A stretch of 31,866 nucleotides of DNA from a virus, in the IMG/VR virus record IMGVR_UViG_3300008450_000250, positions 1-31,866 of that record; one strand, 5' to 3'. The translations under genes were made by a program, and so were the position numbers. Positions 22,477-30,653 of the stretch are shown here, piece by piece (position 1 is the first letter of the stretch; each line of letters begins with the position of its first letter). The notes under the pieces are model-generated. The model ran no database searches, had not been told where the DNA came from, and worked only from the letters and a program-made list of their open reading frames with translations.

Positions 22477-22878
22477 TTATTTGAATCCTTTCTGTTCGTT
22501 CTTTTCAATTCTGCGATTTGTTTCTTTTATAAAATTACCAACAAAAACTAACCAATCATTTTTTAGCTTTATGTATTCTTTAGTCGCATCCCAAGTATTA
22601 TTTTCGACTTGTTTTCTATGTTCAAATGAAACTTTTTTAGCTTCTTCTTCTGAATCTAATTCAAGAACAATACCGAAAGGTATAAATGAAGTCTTAACGT
22701 AGTTGTGATTAACAAGACACGCAATCACATAGTATTTTTCAGGCTTCATAAAAGGTGTTAGAATTTGCCATTGTGAAAAATAATTATTGTGCCTTCTTCC
22801 ATTGACATAACTGAAATTAGAACCATGATGTTGAATGACTAAGAGAGTAACTCCTCCTGTCTTTTCGTAAAAATCCAT
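22477..22878 (-). CDS. Unknown protein, first gene of the small-gene cluster
   Basis: The ATG at 22878 has AAGGAGA five bases upstream and gives 133 residues; a longer frame to 22917 would start inside the promoter-proximal region. The N-terminal half is beta-rich (TGGVTLLVIQHHGSNFSYVN, then YYVIACLVNHNYVKTSFIPF) and the C-terminal half is a charged helix region. It lies behind a sigma70-like promoter flanked by GTTAC repeats, so it is likely made early. Function unknown. Confidence 0.65.
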   Translation of the reverse strand: MDFYEKTGGVTLLVIQHHGSNFSYVNGRRHNNYFSQWQILTPFMKPEKYYVIACLVNHNYVKTSFIPFGIVLELDSEEEAKKVSFEHRKQVENNTWDATKEYIKLKNDWLVFVGNFIKETNRRIEKNEQKGFK

Positions 22879-22900
22879 AATAATCTCCTTATTTTTGTAA

Positions 22901-22951
22901 GTTACTGTATGTAACATTTTTATTTATATGGAATGTAACCTGACGTAACAA
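22901..22951 (-). promoter_or_regulatory. Sigma70-like promoter with GTTAC repeats
   Basis: On the minus strand TTGTTA (22946-22951), a 17-base spacer and TATAAA (22923-22928) form a good sigma70-type promoter for the cluster beginning at 22878. GTTAC occurs three times on this strand (22944-22948, 22935-22939, 22911-22915), with an inverted partner at 22901-22905. One GTTAC overlaps the -35 element, one lies in the spacer and the palindromic pair lies just downstream of the -10. This looks like an operator cluster. Confidence 0.6.
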
Positions 22952-22993
22952 TCAGATAAGGTAAATATAGAATTATACCGGATAAGGAACAAT

Positions 22994-23365
22994 ATGACTT
23001 ATAACTTCAGAAGTAAATTTGAGCAGAACTTTTACAAGAGATTGCCTAAAGAATCAGTCACGTATGAATCAGAAGTTCTGAAGTACATTGTTCCTGAAAC
23101 TCCTCACAAATACACACCTGACTTCCACATCCCAAATACAAACATTTACCTTGAATTAAAAGGCAGATTGACCGCAGCTGACAGGAAGAAAATGTTGCTA
23201 GTATTAGAGCAGCATGCTGATAAGCGCATCATTATGGTATTTCAGAACGCAAAACTGCCCATAGTCAAAGGAAGTAAAACAACCTATGCTCTATGGGCAG
23301 AAAAGAACGGGGTTGAATGGATGACCCCGTTAGATGCTGAAGAATTAATTAAACGAAACTTGTAG
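22994..23365 (+). CDS. Holliday-junction resolvase, T7 endonuclease I-like
   Basis: The 123-residue enzyme cuts branched DNA during recombination and packaging. The sequence follows T7 endonuclease I: Glu10 in the first helix, YESEVLKYIVP, YTPDFHIPN with Asp43, and YLELKG with Glu54 and Lys56. The 33, 11 and 2 residue spacings are close to those of the T7 catalytic set. The C-terminal YALWAEKNGVEW aligns with T7's 'SYGEFCEKHGIKF'. It is slightly shorter than the T7 protein (149 residues). It is the only plus-strand gene, with AAGGA before its start. It overlaps the end of the convergent fibre gene by 17 nt and encodes that gene's terminators on its opposite strand. Confidence 0.9.
   Translation: MTYNFRSKFEQNFYKRLPKESVTYESEVLKYIVPETPHKYTPDFHIPNTNIYLELKGRLTAADRKKMLLVLEQHADKRIIMVFQNAKLPIVKGSKTTYALWAEKNGVEWMTPLDAEELIKRNL
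23251..23300 (-). terminator. Terminator-like hairpin 2, antisense in the endonuclease gene
   Basis: CTGCCCATAG (23255-23264) pairs with CTATGGGCAG (23291-23300) in a perfect 10-bp stem with a 26-nt loop, followed on the minus strand by TTTT. It is the second of two hairpins downstream of the fibre stop. The large loop lowers confidence. Confidence 0.45.
23301..23331 (-). terminator. Terminator-like hairpin 1, antisense in the endonuclease gene
   Basis: AACGGGGT and ACCCCGTT (23306-23313 with 23324-23331) form an 8-bp stem with a 10-nt loop, followed on the minus strand by CTTTT. It lies 18 bases past the stop of the fibre gene at 23349 and inside the endonuclease coding sequence. Confidence 0.6.
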
Positions 23366-25382
23366 CGCTTAATAGAGATAATCTATTGTTTGCAGTTGCT
23401 ACATATCTACGAACATATACTGTAGATGAGCTTCCATTAAATGACGGATTTCCAAAAAATGTAAATGAGTTTGACGTAGGGGTGCCAACCGCAGAAGTAA
23501 AATTCATAATAACAGTGTAAATTGTTCCTATTACTAAACCTGTTCCAGTGATATTTAGAGTTACCGTGGCGGCTGAAGCTAAATTATTAGCAGAGATAAC
23601 GTAAGTAGTAGACTCAGAACCATTTACATTAAATGTAGAAGTCACACCACCTGTATTAAGCGTCTCAGGTAATACAGCTTGAGTAGCTGTATATGTATTT
23701 GGTTGATTCAATACTGCAGTATTTACTATGCTAGATAAGAATCCACCTGCATCAACAGTCATAGTAACATTATCTGGCTTCATAATGCCACGTGTAGTTG
23801 ATGTAGCTATAGGAGCATACAATTGCCCACTTCCATTAATTTTTATAGTTGCATTATCCGGTTTAATTGTACCGTATGCGCTTATAGTAGCTATTGGGTA
23901 AATTGCACTTAACAATCCACCAGATGCAGTTGTAGTAATACCATCCGGTTTAACAATACCATACTTAGTTGTTGTTGCTTTAACTGCAGATAAAACACCA
24001 CCAGATGCAGATACTGTAACATTATCCGGCTTTACTATACCAAAAGCGCTAGATGATGCTGCAGGTACAGATAAAACACCAGATGCATTGACTGTCATAG
24101 TAGTATTATCTGGTCTAACTACACCGACTGTTGAGGAAGTAGCTGTAACATAATTTGCCTTAAGAACGCCACCAGTAATAGTTATAGTGATATTGTCCGG
24201 CTTTGATAAACCGTATATAGTTGCAGATGCTGTCGGGACGGACAATATGCCACTAGAAATAGTAATAGATGTATTGTCCGGTTTAACAGCTCCAAGTGAT
24301 GAACTTGTTGCTGTAGGAATAACAGCCTTAAGTAATCCACTATCAATAATAATTGTGCTATTATCTGGTTTTACTAAACCGTAATTTGTTACAGTAGCAT
24401 TTACACCTGACAATACCCCACCAGCACCAACTGTAATGGTTGTGTTGTCCGGTTGAACCCAACCAGCACTAGAAGCAGTCGCAAGTGTAGAAGTCGCAGA
24501 TAAAACACCAGATGCATTGACTGTCATAGTAGTATTATCCGGTCTAGATACACCTAATACTGAACTTGTTGCCGTAGGAATACTAGCAGACAATATACCA
24601 CCAGCAGCAACAGTTATTGTTGTGTTGTCTGGTTTTACTACACCAGCGATAGAAGATGTTGCCGGTGCTGCACTTTGCGCAGAAATTACACCATTAGAAA
24701 TAGTAATAGATGTATTGTCCGGTTTTACTATACCTACTGTCGATGAAGTTGCAGTAGGTATAGACAATACACCATTAGAATCTACTGTGCTAGTAGTTCC
24801 ATTTGGCCGCAATACACCTGTTGAAGAGTTAGTTGCTAATGGATATGTTGCTGTCAGAACACCAGCATTAACAGTTACGTTTGTTCCATTAGGTTTAATC
24901 AATCCATAAACCGAATTTGTTGCTAGTGGTACAGACAAAACACCAGAACCGTCTACAAATGTAGTAACATTGTCTGGCTTAGTTATACCAGAAGTTGTAG
25001 ACGTTGCTGTAGGTAATACTGCGGTTAGAACGCCAGAACCATCGACTGTTATAGTAGTATTGTCTGGTCTTGTAGTTCCAGTAACAGATGAAGTTGCAAC
25101 AGGAACTACTGCAGAAATTACACCACTAGAAATAGTAATCGATGTATTGTCTGGCTTAACCGCACCAAAAGATGAGGTTGTTGCTTTTGGATAAGCACCA
25201 TCTACTGCATTAGAAGTAGCTGAAGTAATGCGACCTTTAGCATCAACCGTGAATGAAGGGAACGAATAGGCCCCAGGCGTAACGGCGGTGTTAGTTAATT
25301 GTGGCGCTAGACCGTCATTGCTGCCCGCCAAATCTCCTGCCAATTTGATTGAACCAAGAGCTGAATTTGTTGCTGTAGTCAT
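23349..25382 (-). CDS. Repeat-built tail fibre A
   Basis: This 677-residue fibre has an N-terminal region with VTPGAYSFPSFTVDAKGRIT (about 35-54), a signature seen in many phage fibres. A shaft follows with 17 copies of a unit of about 29-30 residues, centred on (K/R)PDNTTITV, a short gap, G(V/I)LSA and ATSST. The C-terminal 120 residues (from NTAVLNQPNTYTATQAVLPE) differ from the shaft and should be the receptor-binding tip. Several repeat units are nearly identical at the DNA level, so the array can probably expand or shrink. It is paralogous to the fibre encoded four bases upstream. GGATT precedes the start. Confidence 0.85.
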   Translation of the reverse strand: MTTATNSALGSIKLAGDLAGSNDGLAPQLTNTAVTPGAYSFPSFTVDAKGRITSATSNAVDGAYPKATTSSFGAVKPDNTSITISSGVISAVVPVATSSVTGTTRPDNTTITVDGSGVLTAVLPTATSTTSGITKPDNVTTFVDGSGVLSVPLATNSVYGLIKPNGTNVTVNAGVLTATYPLATNSSTGVLRPNGTTSTVDSNGVLSIPTATSSTVGIVKPDNTSITISNGVISAQSAAPATSSIAGVVKPDNTTITVAAGGILSASIPTATSSVLGVSRPDNTTMTVNASGVLSATSTLATASSAGWVQPDNTTITVGAGGVLSGVNATVTNYGLVKPDNSTIIIDSGLLKAVIPTATSSSLGAVKPDNTSITISSGILSVPTASATIYGLSKPDNITITITGGVLKANYVTATSSTVGVVRPDNTTMTVNASGVLSVPAASSSAFGIVKPDNVTVSASGGVLSAVKATTTKYGIVKPDGITTTASGGLLSAIYPIATISAYGTIKPDNATIKINGSGQLYAPIATSTTRGIMKPDNVTMTVDAGGFLSSIVNTAVLNQPNTYTATQAVLPETLNTGGVTSTFNVNGSESTTYVISANNLASAATVTLNITGTGLVIGTIYTVIMNFTSAVGTPTSNSFTFFGNPSFNGSSSTVYVRRYVATANNRLSLLSATSFV
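23740..25180 (-). repeat. DNA-level tandem repeats of the fibre A shaft
   Basis: Roughly 80-90-base units encode the (K/R)PDN repeats. Two segments (about 24072-24115 and 24501-24544) are nearly identical over more than 40 bases. A GAAATAGTAAT-GATGTATTGTC unit recurs near 24255, 24697 and 25127. Recent duplication or recombination within the array is indicated. Confidence 0.75.
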
Positions 25383-25385
25383 ATA

Positions 25386-27542
25386 TTAAATCCTTATACC
25401 AGAATATGCTATTTTATTTACTTGGACACCAAATGGTAATCCGCCTATATCCACTATTACTATCTCAATAACTGAAAATCCACTACTATCAGAATCAACC
25501 GTTATAGGAGTACTACTATTTGCACTAAAGAATCCACCAAAACCCGTTGTTGAGGAAGTGCTAAATGTTATTGTGCACCCTGCATCTTCTTGACAAAGTA
25601 AAGTCAATGCTGTACCTACTACGAATGTTGAATTTACAAAACCATCTACATTAAGAGTACCAGAAGTTCCCTTAATAATAAAAATATTAGAAGAATTTGT
25701 CCCGGATACATCTAATAATTTCGTACTTGTCCCAGAGATTGTTCTAGGCGATACTGTCTGAGGATCAGGCATTGCATTAAAACTGTCCAAACTTACAGAA
25801 GTATCGCTTATCTCGCCAAGATATAAGCTTAAATTTTTACTTAATGGATTGATACCGACTAACCCCGTGTCAGATGTTGTAGCATATCTAACGTGATTAT
25901 TACTTGTGAATGTGTTATGAATAATTGTATTGTCAAGTTTAACAAAACCATTTACACTTGTAGTAGATTCTGTAAGTATCGTCGACAATATGCCGTCGTC
26001 ATCACATGTGATAGTCACATTATCTGGTTTAACAGCTCCAAAAACTGAATTTGAAGCATTTATTAAATTGATAACACCGCCTGATGCTGCTATCGATGTA
26101 TTATCCGGCTTAACTATACCAATAGTGCTCTCTACTCCTATAATTTGAAAAGGACTGTCAGGGGCATAGATATTGGTGCTTGTTGACTTATTTGCTGTTA
26201 ATACACCGTCGGAAATAGCAATTGACGTATTGTCTGGCTTTACTAATCCCAATGTTGCCGCTGTTGCAAATGTTTCTGGAAGTGCATGTGATAATACACC
26301 TGAATTTACAAGAATAGTATCAGCATCCGGTTTTACTAATCCTAAAGTTGTATTACTTGCATTAGGAACGGATAAAACGCCAACAGTATTAAGAACACTG
26401 CTATTGTCACCCCTAGCTGCACCTAAAATGGTGCTAGTAGCTGTTATAAAAGAAGAAAATTGTAATTTTCCATCGACTATTTTAATAGATGAATTGTCTG
26501 GTTTAACAACACCATATAATGACGGGGTTGAACTTTGAAGAGATAATATGCCTAAATTAATCTTAACGGTCAAGTCATCCGGTTTTGCTAATCCAGGATA
26601 TGAACTTCTGGCAGTTTTTACAGATAATACCTCAGAATTAATTTCTACTGTGGTGTCATCAGGCCGTATTAAACCTTTAGTTGTTGATGTTGCTTTTGCT
26701 AAGCTTAATGTACCTTCACTACCAACATTCAGTGTGTTTTCGTCGGCTTTAACAATACCAACAGTACTAGAAGTCGCATAGACTACAGGAACACTAATGA
26801 TGCCATTTTGAATAGTTATACTAGTATTATCTGGTCGAACAATACCCTTGCCCAATGAATTTGCCTGCGCCGGATGTAATATGCCAGAAGTATTAATCGA
26901 ACAAGTTTCATTATCAGCTTGAAGAATACCAACAGAACTATTAGTAGCAATAGCCAATCCTAATTTTCCATCATATAATTTCAATGAAACATTATCTGGT
27001 TTAGCAATACCGAAATTAGTAGTTGATGTTATGTACGTAGATACTGCGCCACCTATACCACTGTAAGTAGTTACATTGTCATACTTCACCCCACCTAATA
27101 TTGTCGAAGTCGCCTTCGGAACAATAAAAGTTAATACACCGTTAGTGTCAACGAATATGGTTAAATTGTCCGGTCTAACTTTACCTAACGTTGTTGATGT
27201 TGCTAACGGTATTGAAGCTCCAGAAAAACTAATTACACCATCAGATACTGTAACTGAAGTTCCGTCAACTTTAACAATACCAAAAGTTGACGATGTTGCC
27301 ACCACAGATGTTATGGTGTAATTTTCTGATTTCGCATAGGTAATTCTCCCTTTCGGGTCAATTACAGTGTTGGTGATTGTGATGATAGAATTACCTTCCC
27401 CATCAACCCCAACAGCCTGATAATTGTAAGCACCTGGAGTTACACCAGATCCACGAAGCAAAGGCATTTCACCTGTAGATGTAGGGTCTAAATCCCCAGC
27501 AATTAGGATATCGCCTTCTGTTGTATTTGTTGCTATAGCCAT
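25386..27542 (-). CDS. Repeat-built tail fibre B
   Basis: The 718-residue fibre has the same plan as fibre A: N-terminal ATNTTEGDILIAGDL and VTPGAYNYQAVGVD, VIDPKGRITYA, then about 16 more diverged copies of the (K/R)xDN unit. It has its own C-terminal domain of about 170 residues (from GEISDTSVSLDSFNAMPDP). The end (GLPFGVQVNKIAYSGIRI) does not resemble that of fibre A, so the pair may recognise different receptors or form a hetero-fibre. Repeat units here are less alike than in fibre A, suggesting an older copy. AAGGAAAAAT precedes the start. Confidence 0.85.
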   Translation of the reverse strand: MAIATNTTEGDILIAGDLDPTSTGEMPLLRGSGVTPGAYNYQAVGVDGEGNSIITITNTVIDPKGRITYAKSENYTITSVVATSSTFGIVKVDGTSVTVSDGVISFSGASIPLATSTTLGKVRPDNLTIFVDTNGVLTFIVPKATSTILGGVKYDNVTTYSGIGGAVSTYITSTTNFGIAKPDNVSLKLYDGKLGLAIATNSSVGILQADNETCSINTSGILHPAQANSLGKGIVRPDNTSITIQNGIISVPVVYATSSTVGIVKADENTLNVGSEGTLSLAKATSTTKGLIRPDDTTVEINSEVLSVKTARSSYPGLAKPDDLTVKINLGILSLQSSTPSLYGVVKPDNSSIKIVDGKLQFSSFITATSTILGAARGDNSSVLNTVGVLSVPNASNTTLGLVKPDADTILVNSGVLSHALPETFATAATLGLVKPDNTSIAISDGVLTANKSTSTNIYAPDSPFQIIGVESTIGIVKPDNTSIAASGGVINLINASNSVFGAVKPDNVTITCDDDGILSTILTESTTSVNGFVKLDNTIIHNTFTSNNHVRYATTSDTGLVGINPLSKNLSLYLGEISDTSVSLDSFNAMPDPQTVSPRTISGTSTKLLDVSGTNSSNIFIIKGTSGTLNVDGFVNSTFVVGTALTLLCQEDAGCTITFSTSSTTGFGGFFSANSSTPITVDSDSSGFSVIEIVIVDIGGLPFGVQVNKIAYSGIRI

Positions 27543-27550
27543 ATTTTTCC

Positions 27551-27796
27551 TTAAGCAGCGTTAGCCCAAACAAGATTTGCTCTAAGCACCTTTAGTTTTT
27601 GGGATGTGGTATTGAAATATGTAGTACCAGGTCTGTAAGAAGTACCAGGGTCATTTGCTAAATCCCCTAAGTAATTCGTGTCCTGGATGTCTTTAATAGC
27701 AGCATCAATTTTTACAAAACCTTCATTGATAGTTGCTTCTTTTTCTCTCTGTCCTACTTCTAGTAATGTGATACCAAGTCTTGAGGTTGTTGTCAT
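27551..27796 (-). CDS. DUF2793-like small fibre-associated protein
   Basis: The 81-residue protein has TSRLGITLLEVGQREKEATINEGFVKIDAAI (about 4-34), matching the start pattern of DUF2793-type phage proteins ('L.lp.v..gQ.eKe.t.Ne.l..lDa'). It ends with a short YRPGTTYFNTTSQKLKVLRA beta segment. Larger members bear a fibre domain; here only the N-terminal module is kept. It lies between tail tip and fibres, so it probably links them. GGAG is seven bases before the start. Confidence 0.7.
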   Translation of the reverse strand: MTTTSRLGITLLEVGQREKEATINEGFVKIDAAIKDIQDTNYLGDLANDPGTSYRPGTTYFNTTSQKLKVLRANLVWANAA

Positions 27797-27812
27797 TTCA
27801 TTTCTCCATAGA

Positions 27813-30653
27813 TTATATATTTACATTTTCCACTCTACCACCACCGTATTTGTTAGACACCTGATAAAGCGCCGCAATTACGTTAGCTTGAGCTGCGCCA
27901 AAATCAGAAATTTGCATCTGTAGTGTGTAAGTATATTTAGGTTCGTAAACGAATTCATGTCTAATAATTGACGTTCCATTAAAAATAGCAACAAGATAAC
28001 CACCAAAGTCGAAGTCGTGTGTACCGTCAATATAGTCACGTAATTGATTAGCTAAACGAGGGCGTTCTAACCATGTAATATCATAATCAGCCCCATTTCT
28101 AACTATCTTAGGATTACCTACTGTGTAAGGAACTGTATTTTCACCTAAAATTTGAATTTCTTGTGATTCAGTTAAAGAAAGGTCTGACCCGATAGACACG
28201 ACTTTGAATAAGAATTTCTTGCCTCTATCTGCTTCAGTTACTTCTACTTTGAACGGTGAATCATCAAGTACCACAAATAATTCATTATGCTTATGCTGAT
28301 TAACATACCACTCTGTACCTCTACGTCCACGAAGCAATCTTGAGATGTCATATGTATTTGGTCCTACCAATGTAGCAATACCAAATGAAAGACACTCTTG
28401 ACCCACCATCACAAGATTTTCACCAGCGAAAATAGCTGCATCAGTCTTGGAGATTAAAGTACCAGTTTTCAATCTAACACGAATAGTTGTAGTTGTATCA
28501 ATAGAATGGTAATCTGCCGGTTGCGCCGGTTGCTCCACTAATCCCCATGTAGATTCTTTGTTAGTCGTTCCTATCATTTCATAAGAACCACCACCATCAC
28601 GAGAAATATGGACTTGAGCTCCAGACCAACCTTTAATACCATATCCATGGATAGCACAATATGCGCGTGGATTAATATCTTCAGCATTTAAACACGGAGG
28701 GTCGAACCAAACTGCTCCTGTCTCTGTTACAATTAGCGCTTCATTCAATACAGGTACCGGGTACTGTGTATCTAAACCAGTACCTGTATTTGGACTAGGT
28801 GTTGTACCTATAACTTCACCAGTTGCTGGGTCAACAATATTAATCTCAGAATGAAATTCACCATTAAACAATGCTTGCACAGCGGTAACTTCTAAAATAC
28901 CTTCGTCTACTTCTTCAATGGCAATAATACGCACAAATCCGTAATAGAAACTAGGATCCGTTTCTGTTGAGGCGCGCAAACTAATAACATCACCTGGTTC
29001 CAAACGAATACCATATCTGTATGACGTCTTGAATGAGTATACGACTCTCTCATGGTGAGCACCAATCAATAATGTATCTGTAGCAAGTTTAGCTTCATCA
29101 TGTGTCATCATGAATGGAACAGTTAATGATACATCATTACCTTCTGCAAAAGATGGTACTTCTGATTTTTGAGTGAAGTTGTTATAATCTAAATCTTCTG
29201 CCATGTACGTCAAAGAAACAGAGCGTGGTAATTCAACTGACTGAATTCTCTTAACAGTCACAGGAGAAATAGATTCACCATTAGAAGTATAACCCAAAAA
29301 TGTTGGATGCAACGCTGCGACAGCGTTTTGATTACGCGGAACAAACTTCAATGTACCAGAACTATCCACCATATCGAATTGATATCCTTTAGAAAGATTA
29401 TCAAGGACTGTTCTAACAGGCATCATTTGAGACAATGAGAAATGACAAGCTTGTGTGCTTGACAATCTACTTGCATCATAGTTCTTAATTCCACCTTCAC
29501 GACATAAAGATTCTACAACTTTTCTCACAGATGGCGGAACATAAGGTCCTGTTCCTAAACCTCCACCAGTTGGGTCGTTAGGGTCATAAGGATTATTCGG
29601 GTCATCAGGGTCGTTAGGGTCTTCTGGTGTATGACCATTACCGCTACCAGGTCTTCCTGGCTGTGTTCCTGGGTCATATGTTGAACCGCCGCCTGGGTTA
29701 GAACCTACATTACTGTTTCCTGGTTTATTAAACATGTCTAGAATTTTACTTCCAGCCCATGCAATACCAGCACCAATAGCAATAGCTTTAAGCCAATCGC
29801 CTAATGTTGCATTTTTAGCCCAATCAAATATACCATCTAACATTTTATCGAAGAAAGATTTTTCTGGTGGCTTAACTTCTACTATTTTCTGCCAGTAGTC
29901 AATCCAACCAGCAGCACCATCTAATTCATCGTGGAACGGTCTATTAATCGCATCAGACGTGTGAGATTGAATACATACGTAAGCGCATGAGTGGTCGTCT
30001 AATTTAACAACGTCACGATTGTGGCATGTTTCATCGTATCCGTCTTTATATTGTTTTCCTTCTTGCCAGACACCCTGCCATTCCATTCCACGGCAAATAT
30101 CTGGTGATGAATCAACAACTCGGATATTAACGACAGTAGTTGAATCTGCTACGTTAGGAGTACCTACGTCTGTTGCTGTGTATTCCCATTGAGCAACAGC
30201 GCCTGTAAATCCACTAGCAGGAGTGAAAATGTATTCACCTTCTACAGAACCTTTAGTCACTACACCTTGAATACTAGGCACTATAGCAGAAGTATCGGAA
30301 AGAAGTTTAAATTCTACTGGAGGTTTTCTAATTACTGTTCCATCTGGAGATACAACTTGTAGATGGTCTATTTTTGTAGCGTCAACAGTATTAAGTGCTG
30401 ACGCTACATTAAATGTTACAACACTATTTTTCTGACACAGCACAGTATCTGGCATAGCCACAAAAGTGATTAAATCATCTTCTGGAGTTGGTGGTTCTGG
30501 AGTTGGTGGAACAATTACCCCGCAATTATCATCAGAACGCGGAACCGGCGTACCAGGCGTCACAACAGTCGAAGTAGGAGCTGTGTATGCAGTTGGTGTA
30601 GCTGGATTAGTAATTACCGTTGGAACTGAAGTTTGTAGTGCGCAAAAACTCAT
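27813..30653 (-). CDS. Composite tail-tip protein (GTA gp15 / central fibre type)
   Basis: The 946-residue protein appears modular. Residues 1-60 are Pro/Thr-rich. An Ig-like segment follows (to about 180; EYIFTPASGFTGAVAQWEY at 140-158). A Trp/Tyr/Cys unit at about 188-258 (EWQGVWQEGKQYKDGYDETC, then AYVCIQSHTS) resembles small carbohydrate-binding modules. Next are a hydrophobic helix (286-307) and a Gly/Asp/Pro linker with repeated DPNDP (about 310-372). The C-terminal half (from about 375) resembles tail-tip proteins of the gene-transfer-agent gp15 type, including RLLRGRRGTEW at 772-782. It should form the tail-tip hub that contacts the cell. Its ATG overlaps the previous stop (ATGA). Confidence 0.8.
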   Translation of the reverse strand: MSFCALQTSVPTVITNPATPTAYTAPTSTVVTPGTPVPRSDDNCGVIVPPTPEPPTPEDDLITFVAMPDTVLCQKNSVVTFNVASALNTVDATKIDHLQVVSPDGTVIRKPPVEFKLLSDTSAIVPSIQGVVTKGSVEGEYIFTPASGFTGAVAQWEYTATDVGTPNVADSTTVVNIRVVDSSPDICRGMEWQGVWQEGKQYKDGYDETCHNRDVVKLDDHSCAYVCIQSHTSDAINRPFHDELDGAAGWIDYWQKIVEVKPPEKSFFDKMLDGIFDWAKNATLGDWLKAIAIGAGIAWAGSKILDMFNKPGNSNVGSNPGGGSTYDPGTQPGRPGSGNGHTPEDPNDPDDPNNPYDPNDPTGGGLGTGPYVPPSVRKVVESLCREGGIKNYDASRLSSTQACHFSLSQMMPVRTVLDNLSKGYQFDMVDSSGTLKFVPRNQNAVAALHPTFLGYTSNGESISPVTVKRIQSVELPRSVSLTYMAEDLDYNNFTQKSEVPSFAEGNDVSLTVPFMMTHDEAKLATDTLLIGAHHERVVYSFKTSYRYGIRLEPGDVISLRASTETDPSFYYGFVRIIAIEEVDEGILEVTAVQALFNGEFHSEINIVDPATGEVIGTTPSPNTGTGLDTQYPVPVLNEALIVTETGAVWFDPPCLNAEDINPRAYCAIHGYGIKGWSGAQVHISRDGGGSYEMIGTTNKESTWGLVEQPAQPADYHSIDTTTTIRVRLKTGTLISKTDAAIFAGENLVMVGQECLSFGIATLVGPNTYDISRLLRGRRGTEWYVNQHKHNELFVVLDDSPFKVEVTEADRGKKFLFKVVSIGSDLSLTESQEIQILGENTVPYTVGNPKIVRNGADYDITWLERPRLANQLRDYIDGTHDFDFGGYLVAIFNGTSIIRHEFVYEPKYTYTLQMQISDFGAAQANVIAALYQVSNKYGGGRVENVNI

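Noticed and set aside
22966-22980. TATAAT on the minus strand as a second promoter of the small-gene cluster
   Set aside because: No acceptable -35 element at 16-18 bases; the TTGTTA/TATAAA pair downstream is better.
23740-27300. Regularly spaced repeats as a possible CRISPR array
   Set aside because: The repeats are in frame, coding and imperfect, with no identical short repeat separated by unique spacers.
24187-27321. Series of plus-strand open frames opposite the fibre repeats
   Set aside because: They repeat with the same period as the minus-strand repeats and arise from antisense of the Pro-Asp-Asn units.
23349-27542. Diversity-generating retroelement with fibre variable repeats
   Set aside because: No reverse transcriptase gene and no adenine-biased template/variable repeat pair was seen in the window.
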